Below are positions 1 to 7,531 of a stretch of 64,000 nt of DNA, in pieces (the stretch's first letter is position 1; the number at the start of each line of letters is the position of its first letter). Source of the DNA: DASSUW01 sp963803335 (lineage in GTDB: Bacteria; Actinomycetota; Thermoleophilia; Solirubrobacterales; Solirubrobacteraceae); NCBI GenBank assembly GCA_963803335.1, contig CAWDME010000019.1:1-64000 (forward strand), in the 5' to 3' direction. The notes beneath the pieces are model-generated. The model ran no database searches. It was given only the letters and a program-made list of their open reading frames with translations, and was not told the origin of the DNA. The translations under genes were made by a program, and so were the position numbers.

Positions 1-44
1 AGGTAGACGGGCCCGCCCTGAGCCGGCGGCGGCCAGTGCGCCCC

Positions 45-476
45 CTACGCAGCCAGGACGCGTGTGACCGACCGGCGGGCGAGCCACCCGGGGCGGGCCG
101 TCACAGACGGCACCTCGGGCGAAGCCGTCGAGATGCTCACGGACATCAGCACCGCGTCGTCGCCGAGTTCGTGCCGCGCGTCGGCAAGCGCCAGGCGCGG
201 GTTCTCGTCGCCGACCTCGCCGTCGACGCACGAGGCGTACGGCGCCAGCGCGGAGGTCCAGCTCTCCAGTCGCCGGCGAGCGTCCTCCTCGCGAGCAGCC
301 ACGTCGACGAGCCACCGCTCGCCGGCGAGCGGGCTGGCGGGAGCGACAACGTGGACGTCGTTGCCGCGCACGGCTTGCGCGATGTGGTTCAGCGCGGGGT
401 CGTGGGTGCCGGCACACTCGCGATCGGCGAGCAGGATCACCGGCGTCTGGCTGGGCGTGATGGTGGTGGTCGGCAT
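45..476 (-). CDS. UspA-like small protein
   Basis: A 143-residue protein. Its central part resembles the C-terminal half of actinobacterial universal-stress-like proteins: a beta strand (VHVVAPA), an acidic Arg-rich helix (EEDARRRLESW), then a DGEVGDENPRLAL segment that matches the usual G-x-GD-x-P-x-A-I region before a DAVLMS strand. The start at 476 was chosen because AAGGAA lies about 7 bases upstream; the frame stays open further 5' but that part is Arg/Ser-rich low-complexity sequence. It diverges from the ferredoxin reductase gene across a 266-base gap in which I see no clear promoter. A stress-response role is inferred from family resemblance only. Confidence 0.5.
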   Translation of the reverse strand: MPTTTITPSQTPVILLADRECAGTHDPALNHIAQAVRGNDVHVVAPASPLAGERWLVDVAAREEDARRRLESWTSALAPYASCVDGEVGDENPRLALADARHELGDDAVLMSVSISTASPEVPSVTARPGWLARRSVTRVLAA

Positions 477-742
477 CTGGAGTTTCCTTGGTGAGGGCGG
501 CGGACTGCCGGTGTGAGTGGACGATGACCAGTGTGCGGGGCGCTCGCCAGGCACCGGTAAGCCACAGGTCAGAGCGCTCTTACGCGCAGACGTCGACTGC
601 CCGCACGCTGCCGCGCGCGCATAAGGACGGTCATGAGAAGGCGGTCGGACGCCGCCTACCGGCGCGGTCGCCACGCCTCGTAAAGACGTTCTTGACCCGC
701 GGCTTACCAGGCCCTCACCGATGCGAGCCCATCCTGTGCCCC

Positions 743-1939
743 ATGCACAGAACCTCCAGGAAGCGCTCGGGCGTCGTGATCGCCGGCGGCGGCCTGGCGG
801 CGCAGCGCGCAGTCGAGACCTTGCGCCGCAGCGGCTTCACAAAGCCGATCCGCCTCGTCGCCGGCGAGCCACTCGCGCCCTACGACCGCCCGCCGCTCTC
901 CAAGGAGTACCTGACCGGAACGATCGATGACGACGACCTGCGCTTCCGCCCGGACGACTGGTACGCCGAGCACGACGTCGACCTGCTCACCGGTGCCCGC
1001 GCCACCGCGCTCGACGTCGCGGGCCGCGCGCTCGTGCTCGACTCCTGCCGGCGACTCGCGTTCTCGGAGCTGCTGATCGCCACCGGCGGCGCGGCGCGGA
1101 CGCTGCCCGGCACCGAGTGCTTCGACAACGTCCACGTGTTGCGGACGATCGACGACGCCCGCCGCCTGCGCGACGCGCTCGTTCCCGGCAGCCGCCTCGC
1201 CGTGATCGGCGCCGGCTTTATCGGACAGGAGGTCGCCGCCACCGCCGCAAGCATCAGCGTCGAGGTGACGATCGTGGAAGCCGCCGAAGCGCCGCTCGCG
1301 GGGGTGCTCGGCCCGAGCCTCGGCGGCTGGTTCGCCGAGCTGCACCGCCAGGAGGGCATCGCGGTGCACCTCGCCGCGCGCATCGTGCGCCTGCACGGCA
1401 CGACGGCGATCACGGCGATCGAGCTCGACGACGGCCGCCGTGTCGAGTGCGACGCCGTCGTCGTCGGCATCGGGACCGAGCCAGCGACGAGCTGGCTGCG
1501 CGGCAGCGGCCTCGACGACCGCGGCGTCCAGGTCGACGCCGCCGGCCGCACGCGAGTCCCCGGCATTTACGCGGCCGGCGACGCCAGCCGCGCATTCGAC
1601 GCGCGCATCGGCGCGCAGGTGCGCACCGAGCACTGGGAGGCCGCGGCCCGCCAGGGCGCGGCCGCCGCCCGCGCGATGCTCGGCCTCGACCCGCCACCGC
1701 CCGCGATCCCGAGCTTCTGGAGCGACCAGCACGGCCTGCGCATCCAATACCTCGGACACGCCCACGGCGCCGACGCCATCACGATCGACGGCGAACCGGA
1801 CGCTCGCGACTTCACCGCCACCTACACCCGCAACGGCACGCCCGTCGCCGCACTGCTTGTCGGCCGCCCCCAGGCCCTCGCGCGGACCCGGCGGCAGCTC
1901 GAGCACCACACTCACCCCAGCGAAAGGAACGCAGCGTGA
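743..1939 (+). CDS. FAD/NAD(P)-dependent ferredoxin reductase
   Basis: 398 residues, normal for the rhodocoxin/putidaredoxin-reductase family. It should move electrons from NAD(P)H through FAD to the ferredoxin encoded next to it. The FAD-binding glycine motif AGGG is at residues 14-17, the family segment APYDRPPLSK near 45-54, ATGG at 113-116, the NAD(P) motif IGAGFIG at 155-161, and the second FAD motif GIYAAGD ends at Asp280. A reductase C-terminal domain follows from about 305. The frame is open upstream to a TTG at 488, but family alignment and length favour ATG 743. Its stop overlaps the ferredoxin start (GTGA), so the two are translationally coupled. No P450 or oxygenase partner lies in the window. 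Confidence 0.85.
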   Translation: MHRTSRKRSGVVIAGGGLAAQRAVETLRRSGFTKPIRLVAGEPLAPYDRPPLSKEYLTGTIDDDDLRFRPDDWYAEHDVDLLTGARATALDVAGRALVLDSCRRLAFSELLIATGGAARTLPGTECFDNVHVLRTIDDARRLRDALVPGSRLAVIGAGFIGQEVAATAASISVEVTIVEAAEAPLAGVLGPSLGGWFAELHRQEGIAVHLAARIVRLHGTTAITAIELDDGRRVECDAVVVGIGTEPATSWLRGSGLDDRGVQVDAAGRTRVPGIYAAGDASRAFDARIGAQVRTEHWEAAARQGAAAARAMLGLDPPPPAIPSFWSDQHGLRIQYLGHAHGADAITIDGEPDARDFTATYTRNGTPVAALLVGRPQALARTRRQLEHHTHPSERNAA

Positions 1940-2142
1940 CCCTCATCCCCTACGTCGACGAGTTCGCCTGCGCCGCCCACGGCGACTGCGCGCTCGCTGC
2001 CCCCGGCGTCTTCACCGTCGAGGACATCGCGATCGTCACCGGCGAAGGCACCGACGAGGCGATCCTCGCCGCCGCCCGCGCCTGCCCCGCCGGCGCGATC
2101 ACGGTGATCGACAACGACACCGGCGAGCAGGTCGACGCGTGA
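1936..2142 (+). CDS. Small ferredoxin (C-x2-H-x2-C ... C-P)
   Basis: 68 residues, GTG start, with AAAGGA about 9 bases upstream. Cluster ligands appear as Cys12, Cys18 and Cys50-Pro51, while the position that carries the second Cys of a 4Fe-4S ferredoxin is His15. This C-x2-X-x2-C...CP pattern is known from actinobacterial 3Fe-4S and variant 4Fe-4S ferredoxins that donate electrons to cytochromes P450. It is coupled to the reductase by a GTGA overlap and is almost certainly its electron acceptor. The final oxidase must be elsewhere in the genome. Whether the cluster is 3Fe-4S or His-ligated 4Fe-4S cannot be read from sequence. Confidence 0.85.
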   Translation: MTLIPYVDEFACAAHGDCALAAPGVFTVEDIAIVTGEGTDEAILAAARACPAGAITVIDNDTGEQVDA

Positions 2143-2380
2143 ACCGACGGCACTGCCGGCGTCGCCGATGAGTTCACGCGACGCCGGCGGTATCCATGGC
2201 GCGTAGTCGGTCTCGGATAACCATAAGGCTCGGCGGTCGCCCCAGAGCATGCGTCTGAGGCCAGTGTCGAGTTGTGGCTACGCCGAGGCCGTCGCGTGCC
2301 AAAACCCCTGCGAAGTGTCGCAAAATGCGGAGAATATCGGCCTCGCCGCGGTCGTGCGAACCCAACAATGCCCTGCATTC

Positions 2381-2451
2381 GGGCCCGATTTAGTCGGCGC
2401 GCTGCCTGGATCGCACCCAGGAGGTCGGGGGTTCGAGTCCCCCTAGCTCCA
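2381..2451 (+). tRNA. tRNA-Ala(CGC)-like, degenerate or 3' fragment (probable att remnant)
   Basis: The 3' two-thirds is a perfect tRNA: anticodon stem CCTGG/CCAGG (2405-2409/2417-2421), loop with U33 and anticodon CGC (2412-2414), variable AGGTC, a T arm with five G-C pairs around TTCGAGT (2427-2443), acceptor 3' strand TAGCTCC and discriminator A2451; no CCA is encoded. The 5' part does not fit. GGGCCCG at 2381 and AGTCGG at 2392 look like decayed acceptor and D-loop sequences, but no D stem forms and the acceptor mispairs at C4 and C6. It is either a decayed tRNA or the duplicated 3' end of a tRNA left by integration. The 335-base gap between ferredoxin and the next gene holds nothing else I can assign. 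Confidence 0.55.
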
Positions 2452-2477
2452 TCGGAGGACCCTGCTGCCGCCGGGAG

Positions 2478-2939
2478 CTACGTTGTCCGGCGGACGGCGT
2501 CGTCGACTACGGCGACCGCCGTGACGTACGCGGCATGTGTGCCGAGGCTGGTGGCCAGGACGTCGGCCGGCCAGCGCCACGGAGGCGGCGTACGGCCGAG
2601 GAGCGGGAACAGCGTCAGCGTGGCGCTCATCAGCATGCCGCCGAATGCGGCGCTCGCCCAGGGCTCGCGGAGCTTCCGGTGAAGCAGGCCGTGCATGAGG
2701 CCGAACGCCGAGCCGTAGCTCCACCGCAGCGCCACGCCGAGTTCGCCGGCCTCGCGGTCGGTGACGTGCGGGAGATGCATCACCGATGCGACGATCTGCC
2801 CGGGGACGAGCGAGTCGTCGTAGTCGAGTTGGCCGTGGTGCGTCTTGCGGAGCTTGCGTTCGGCGGTATACGCAAGCGTCAGTGCGGTGGTGCCCGCGGC
2901 GCCGGCGACGATGCTGCGGACCGGCCAGGGAAGGCTCAT
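2478..2939 (-). CDS. Small membrane protein, unknown function
   Basis: 153 residues from an ATG at 2939. It has a hydrophobic segment soon after the start (VRSIVAGAAGTTALTLAYT), a Gly/Met-rich helix in the middle (SAFGLMHGLLHRKL) and another membrane segment near residues 95-115 (AFGGMLMSATLTLFPLL), with a last apolar stretch at the C-terminus. Alternative in-frame ATGs at 2999 and 2975 have no better ribosome site. It is encoded toward the tRNA-like sequence and stands alone. I do not recognise the family; it resembles short DUF-type membrane proteins of actinobacteria. Confidence 0.6.
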   Translation of the reverse strand: MSLPWPVRSIVAGAAGTTALTLAYTAERKLRKTHHGQLDYDDSLVPGQIVASVMHLPHVTDREAGELGVALRWSYGSAFGLMHGLLHRKLREPWASAAFGGMLMSATLTLFPLLGRTPPPWRWPADVLATSLGTHAAYVTAVAVVDDAVRRTT

Positions 2940-3095
2940 GTCAGTCAGTCCACCAGGCGGCTTGCGGGCGCGCATCGCCCCTTCGGGATGATCGGCCATT
3001 CATGCCAACGGGACGATGACGGCGCGCCGCGCGGCGTGTGTATCGCGAGGTGTCCGAAGCCCGTGTGCTTCCCCGCTACGCAGAAGGGGTTCCCC

Positions 3096-3549
3096 GTGCC
3101 TGACCGGCAGCTCGTCCTCTCATTCTTCCCTGGCGAACCCTCGGCAGACAACGCCGCGGTGGCGCTGAAGGACTCCGGGATCGCCCACGGCGACGCCATC
3201 GGCATCCTCGCTCTCGATTCCCACGGCAAGCTCAAGCAGGACAAGGTCGGCGCGCGCAGCACCGGCAAGGGCGCGCCATCGGCGGCGCGCTCTTCCTGCT
3301 CGGGCCCGCGGTATTGGGTGTCGGCGTGATCGGCGGCACGGCGGCCGGGGCGCTGCACCACAAGAACCTGGGACTCAGCGATGCCGCAAGGGCCGCCTTT
3401 CGCTTGACCTGAACGCGGGCAAGGCGGCGGTGGGCGTGCTCGCCCACTCCGACAGCGCGCCGGCGATCTCCGACCGAATCACGCAGCTCGGTGGCGCCTC
3501 CGAGGTCCACGAGCTCAGCGACGAGGCTGTGGAGGCCGCCTCGGTGTGA
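3096..3549 (+). pseudogene. DUF1269-type protein with two frameshifts
   Basis: Three reading frames in series encode one recognisable protein of about 150 residues. Frame one starts at GTG 3096 after AAGGGG and gives RQLVLSFFPGE...LKQDKVGARSTGKGA. Near 3271-3279 the match jumps frame to IGGALFLLGPAVLGVGVIGG...ALHHKNLGLSD, and near 3400-3406 it jumps again to DLNAGKAAVGVLAHSD...EVHELSDEA, ending at TGA 3547-3549. Each jump is what one missing base would produce. The glycine-rich membrane-like middle and the GKAAVGVL block are typical of DUF1269 proteins. Function of the family is unknown. Real decay and sequencing error are both possible. Confidence 0.75.
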
Positions 3550-3691
3550 CCCGGCCGAGCGGCGCGGAGAGTCAGGTCGAGGCGACGTGGATGTCACGAG
3601 CCGCGATCCCAAGCTCGGGCGCTAGTCGGCTCGCGATCAGCAAGCCGAAAGTTCAGCACGACCCCGCCGTGCCGCGGATAGGGTCGCGGCG

Positions 3692-6547
3692 ATGCCACTC
3701 AGGCGGACGCTCGTTGCGGTCTTGCTGCTCGGCGCGCTGCTGCTCACAGCGGCGCCGGCGAGCGCGAGCTCGATCACCGGCCTGACGGTGGCCAATGGGT
3801 CGCCGTCGAACGGGGCGGGAGCGCGGACGCAGTACGTGGTCAGCTTCACCACGTCAGCGAGCGGAGCGCTCGCTTCCGGGGGCACGATCACCGTGACGTT
3901 CCCGACCGGGACGACGTTCGCGAACTTCAACAGCGGGCGCGTGTTCGTCGGAGCCACGCAGGTCGGCAGCTGCTCGACCCCCAACCCGACAACGACCTGC
4001 ACGCTCTTTGCCTCGATCGCGCCGTTGACCGCGGCGCGGATCGAGTTCAACGGCATCACCAACCCCGCCACAGCCGCCAGCTACACGCTGACGGGCTCGA
4101 CCAGCGTCGACACCACACTGGTCACCTCGGCGAACTACACCGTCACGGACGCGCACCAGCTCGCGACGATCACCGTCGACAACACGTCGCCCTCGAACGG
4201 GGCCGGCGCGAGGACGCAGTACGTGATCGGCTTTGCGACGACCGCGACCGGCGGACTCTCCAGCACCGGCGTCAGCACGATCGACGTGACGTTCCCGACG
4301 GGCACCACGTTCGCCAACTTCAACAGCGGGCGCGTGTTCCTCGACGACAACACGCAGGTCGGCAGCTGCTCAACCCCCAACGCGTCGCGCCAGAGCACCT
4401 GCAACATCTTCGGTTCGATCGCGGCGTCCACCGACGCGCGGATCGAGTTCAACGGCATCACCAACCCGACGGCACCCGCCACCACCTACTCGCTGACCGT
4501 CGCCACCAGTTCCGACCCCGCCTCCACCAGCTCGAACAGCTACACCGTCACGGACGCCCACACGCTGTCGGGCATCACCGTCAACAACAGCTCGCCGTCG
4601 AACGGGGCCGGAGCGAGGACGCAGTACGTGATCGGCTTTACGACGACCGCGACCGGCGGGCTCTCCGCCACCGGGGTGAGCACGATCGACGTCACGTTCC
4701 CGGCCGGCACGACGTTCGCGAACTTCAACAGCGGGCGCGTGTTCGTCGGCACCACGCAAGTCGGCAGCTGCTCGACCCCCAACGCCTCACGCCAGAGCAC
4801 CTGCAACATCTTCGGCTCGATCGACCCCTCCACCAACGTGCAGATCGAGTTCAACGGCATCACCAACCCGGCCACTGCCGCCAACTACGCGTTGACGGTC
4901 GCCACCAGCTCCGACACCCCGGCCGCCCCTTCGAACAGCTACACCGTCACGGACGCGCACCAGCTCGCGACGATCACCGTCGACAACACGTCGCCCTCGA
5001 ACGGGGCCGGCGCGAGGACGCAGTACGTGATCGGCTTTGCGACGACCGCGACCGGCGGACTCTCCAGCACCGGCGTCAGCACGATCGACGTGACGTTCCC
5101 GCCGGCACCACGTTCGCCAACTTCAACAGCGGGCGCGTGTTCGTCGAGCACCACGCAGGTCGGCAGCTGCTCGACCCCGAACGCCTCACGCCAGAGCACC
5201 TGCAACATCTTCGGCACGATCGGCGCCTCCACCCACGCGCGCATCGAGTTCAACGGCATCACCAACCCGGCCAGCGGCACCCGCGCGCTGACCGTCGCCA
5301 CCAGCTCGGACACCACGCCGACCACCTCGCAGAACTACACGGTCGCGGCCGCCAACAACCTGACGAACGTCTCCACCGCTCCCGGAAGCTCTGCCCAGTC
5401 CGCGACGACCCAGTACGTGATCGCGTTCAGGACCTCGGCGACAGGCGGGCTTTCCAGTAGCGGGGTGAGCACGATCGACGTCACGTTCCCGGTCGGGACG
5501 ACGTTCGCCAACTTCAACAGCGGGCGCGTGTTCGTCGGCACCACGCAGGTCGGCAGCTGCTCGACCCCCAACGCGTCGCGCCAGAGCACCTGCAACATCT
5601 TCGGCTCGATCGCGGCGTCCACCGACGCGCGCATCGAGTTCAACGGCATCACCAACCCGCCCACCCAAGGCAACTACTCGCTCACCGTCGTCACGAGCTC
5701 CGACCTGAGCGCGTCCAGCCAATACGGCATCGCCCAGGACACCGGCGCGCCGGAGACCTCGATCGTCTCAGGGCCGCCCGCCACCACGACGACCACGCAG
5801 CCGACGTTAACGTTCTCCTCGACCGAGGCGGGCTCCACGTTCCAGTGCCGCATCGACGGCGCGGCCTTCGCCGCGTGCACGTCACCGTTCGTCGCGCCGC
5901 CGCTCGCGCCGGGCGTCCACACCTTCCAGGTCCGGTCTCAGGACCCCGCCGGGAACATCGACTCGACGCCGGCGAGCGTGACGTTCACCGTCACGGCAAC
6001 GCACCTGAGCCAACCCCCGACCCCGACCGCCGGCCAGACGGTCGTCGTCAGCGAGGCCGCCGGCACCGTCCTGGTCAAAGCCAAGGGCAGCAACAAGTTC
6101 GTCGCGCTGAACGCGGACGAGGGCATCCCGCTCGGCTCGACGGTCGACACCACCCACGGCACGGTCGAGCTCACCTCCCAGCAGAAGAACGGCGCGTCCC
6201 AGACCGCCAAGTTCTATGACGGCATCTTCCTCGTCACCCAGCAGGGCTCGACGATCAACCTCACGCTTACTGAGAAGCTCGCGAAATGCAGCTCCGGCAA
6301 GGCGAGCGCGGCGGCGAAGAAGCGACCGAAGAAGCGCCGCCTATGGGGCGACGGCAAGGGGCACTTCCGTACGAAGGGGAAGCACAGTGCGGCCACGGTG
6401 GTCGGGACCAAGTGGATGGTGCAGGACTCCTGCGCCGGGACGCTGACCAAGGTGGCCCGAGGCGTGGTGTCCGTGCGGGACTTCACCAAGAAGAAGACGA
6501 TCAAGGTCAAGGCCGGCAAGCAGTACCTCGCGAAGCCGCCGAAGTGA
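3692..6547 (+). CDS. Large secreted repeat protein with Ig-like and FecR-like C-terminal domains
   Basis: 951 residues. Residues 1-26 form a signal peptide (RR, a Leu-rich core, then PASAS). Five repeats of about 130 residues follow (about 27-680), each with SPSNGAG, RTQYV, TFANFNSGRVF, QVGSCSTPN and IEFNGITNP. Next comes an Ig/Big-like domain (about 690-770: TFQCRIDGAAF, DPAGNIDSTPA), then a FecR-like beta domain (TVVVSEAAGTVLVK, LGSTVDTTHGTVEL) and a Lys-rich tail (KKRPKKRR). It is probably an exported cell-surface or biofilm protein. In repeat four, residues encoded by 5100-5148 are read out of frame through a compensated -1/+1 pair. Confidence 0.8.
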   Translation: MPLRRTLVAVLLLGALLLTAAPASASSITGLTVANGSPSNGAGARTQYVVSFTTSASGALASGGTITVTFPTGTTFANFNSGRVFVGATQVGSCSTPNPTTTCTLFASIAPLTAARIEFNGITNPATAASYTLTGSTSVDTTLVTSANYTVTDAHQLATITVDNTSPSNGAGARTQYVIGFATTATGGLSSTGVSTIDVTFPTGTTFANFNSGRVFLDDNTQVGSCSTPNASRQSTCNIFGSIAASTDARIEFNGITNPTAPATTYSLTVATSSDPASTSSNSYTVTDAHTLSGITVNNSSPSNGAGARTQYVIGFTTTATGGLSATGVSTIDVTFPAGTTFANFNSGRVFVGTTQVGSCSTPNASRQSTCNIFGSIDPSTNVQIEFNGITNPATAANYALTVATSSDTPAAPSNSYTVTDAHQLATITVDNTSPSNGAGARTQYVIGFATTATGGLSSTGVSTIDVTFPPAPRSPTSTAGACSSSTTQVGSCSTPNASRQSTCNIFGTIGASTHARIEFNGITNPASGTRALTVATSSDTTPTTSQNYTVAAANNLTNVSTAPGSSAQSATTQYVIAFRTSATGGLSSSGVSTIDVTFPVGTTFANFNSGRVFVGTTQVGSCSTPNASRQSTCNIFGSIAASTDARIEFNGITNPPTQGNYSLTVVTSSDLSASSQYGIAQDTGAPETSIVSGPPATTTTTQPTLTFSSTEAGSTFQCRIDGAAFAACTSPFVAPPLAPGVHTFQVRSQDPAGNIDSTPASVTFTVTATHLSQPPTPTAGQTVVVSEAAGTVLVKAKGSNKFVALNADEGIPLGSTVDTTHGTVELTSQQKNGASQTAKFYDGIFLVTQQGSTINLTLTEKLAKCSSGKASAAAKKRPKKRRLWGDGKGHFRTKGKHSAATVVGTKWMVQDSCAGTLTKVARGVVSVRDFTKKKTIKVKAGKQYLAKPPK
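3770..5730 (+). repeat. Five tandem ~400-bp coding repeats
   Basis: Five in-frame units begin near 3770, 4157, 4559, 4960 and 5350. Long stretches are almost identical at nucleotide level, for example the block encoding TFANFNSGRVF and the block encoding QVGSCSTPN, and units two and four also share the LATITVDNTSPSN start. Such similarity points to recent duplication or gene conversion, and would favour unequal crossing-over and assembly collapse. The unit count could therefore differ between isolates. Confidence 0.85.
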
Positions 6548-6549
6548 CC

Positions 6550-6731
6550 ATGAGTGAGGAGCCCACGCGCCCCAGCCCGGCGGCGATCGCCAAGTGGTGG
6601 GTCAGCGAGGAGGAGCAGCAGCTCGCCGACCCTTTGACACGTCGGCGCTGCCTGGTTCACGGACGCCGCAGGGGCTGATGGAGCGCGAGGGCCTCTACTA
6701 CCACCTCAACACGGTTCAGTTGGCGCCCTGA
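6550..6731 (+). pseudogene. Frameshifted small hypothetical ORF
   Basis: ATG 6550 lies two bases after the stop of the repeat protein. It reads MSEEPTRPSPAAIAKWW and on to QQLADP, then continues as low-quality sequence to a stop at 6678. If one base is missing near 6631-6633, the frame continues as FDTSALPGSRTPQGLM and ends LNTVQLAP at TGA 6729-6731, with strong GC bias at third positions. This suggests an original protein of about 60 residues. It would overlap the 3' end of the convergent response regulator by 26 bases. Unknown function; low certainty that it is expressed. Confidence 0.35.
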
Positions 6732-7389
6732 CCGTGTCTCCCGGCTGGACGAGGCCGCATTCGTACGCGAGCACGACAGCCTGCACGCGGTCTCGCAGCT
6801 CCAGCTTCGAGAGGATGCGGGTCACGTGGGTCTTGACGGTGGTTTCGCTGAGGAACAGCGTCCCCGCGATCTCGGCGTTCGAGCGGCCCTTCGCGATCAG
6901 GTCGAGGACCTCGAGCTCGCGCGCGGTCAGCGCATCGAGCACGCGGGGAGGCCCGGAGCCGGGGCGCGGGCGGCGCACGTACTCCTCGATCATGCGCCGG
7001 GTGATCTCGGGCGCAAGCAGCGCCTCGCCGGCCGCGACCGTCCGCACGGCGTCGGCAAGCTCGCGCGGGGGCGCGCTCTTGAGCAGGAACCTGCTCGCCC
7101 CGGCCCGTAGCGCCTCGTAGACGTACTCGTCGTCGAACGTCGTCAGCATCAGCACGTGCGCGCTCACGCGCGGCTCGCCGAGCAGGCGGCGGGTCGCCTC
7201 GATGCCATCCAGGCGAGGCATGCGGATGTCCATGAGGATGACGTCGGGGGCCGTACGGAGCCCCTGCTCGATCGCCTCGACGCCGTCGGATGCCTCGCCG
7301 ACCACCTGGAGATCGTCCTGGCCCTCGAGGATCGAGCGAAAGCCGCCGCGGACCACCGCCTGGTCGTCGACGAGCAGGACCCGGATCAT
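6706..7389 (-). CDS. NarL/FixJ-family response regulator
   Basis: 227 residues. The receiver domain (1-120) has the acidic pair Asp8/Asp9, phospho-acceptor Asp54 in LMDIRMPRLDG, and the conserved Lys in LLKSAPPREL. The LuxR-type DNA-binding domain (about 150-210) has LTARELEVLDLIAKG and a recognition helix around SETTVKTHVTRIL. Its ATG overlaps by four bases (ATGA) the stop of an upstream histidine-kinase frame, the normal coupling of such pairs. That kinase, however, is now only a stub, so this regulator has lost its cognate sensor locally and may be an orphan or respond to another kinase. Confidence 0.9.
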   Translation of the reverse strand: MIRVLLVDDQAVVRGGFRSILEGQDDLQVVGEASDGVEAIEQGLRTAPDVILMDIRMPRLDGIEATRRLLGEPRVSAHVLMLTTFDDEYVYEALRAGASRFLLKSAPPRELADAVRTVAAGEALLAPEITRRMIEEYVRRPRPGSGPPRVLDALTARELEVLDLIAKGRSNAEIAGTLFLSETTVKTHVTRILSKLELRDRVQAVVLAYECGLVQPGDTVRAPTEPC

Positions 7390-7531
7390 CGCGCTGTCGC
7401 GTACATCGGAAGGCGCGCCCGCACCGCGAAGCCGCCCTCCGGGCGGCCGCCTGCCTCCAGCTCGCCGCCATAGATCGTCACGCGCTCCCGCATGCCGATC
7501 AGTCCGTGGCCCGCGCCGGTCGTTGGCGCTA
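7386..7531 (-). pseudogene. C-terminal remnant of a HisKA_3-type histidine kinase
   Basis: The frame ending at 7386 encodes GAGHGLIGMRERV, IYGGELEAG and FAVRARLPM, the G2-box and C-terminal end of a NarL-type sensor kinase ATPase domain. The intact kinase at 15435 ends in almost the same way (GGHGLVGMRERV). Only about 48 residues remain; upstream the frame runs into the 3' end of the GGDEF-EAL gene, whose stop lies at 7529-7531. The dimerisation helix, the phospho-His and most of the ATPase domain are missing. A deletion with its junction near 7530 is the simplest reading. Confidence 0.8.

Noticed and set aside
704..1915. 403-codon minus-strand open frame
   Set aside because: Antisense shadow of the ferredoxin reductase; composition is typical of a GC-rich complementary frame.
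2174..2368. 64-codon minus-strand ORF between ferredoxin and the tRNA-like sequence
   Set aside because: No ribosome site, no conserved pattern, and it overlaps other weak frames.
2473..2480. GGGAGCTA, which could be the missing 5' acceptor strand of the tRNA
   Set aside because: It lies downstream of the tRNA-like sequence, at the 3' edge of a coding frame, and no D arm follows.
3854..5722. Series of minus-strand ORFs over the repeat protein, similar to one another
   Set aside because: Their mutual similarity simply reflects the tandem repeats on the coding strand.
3770..5730. Possible CRISPR-like array
   Set aside because: Unit length is about 400 bases, in frame and coding, with no short spacer pattern; no cas genes.
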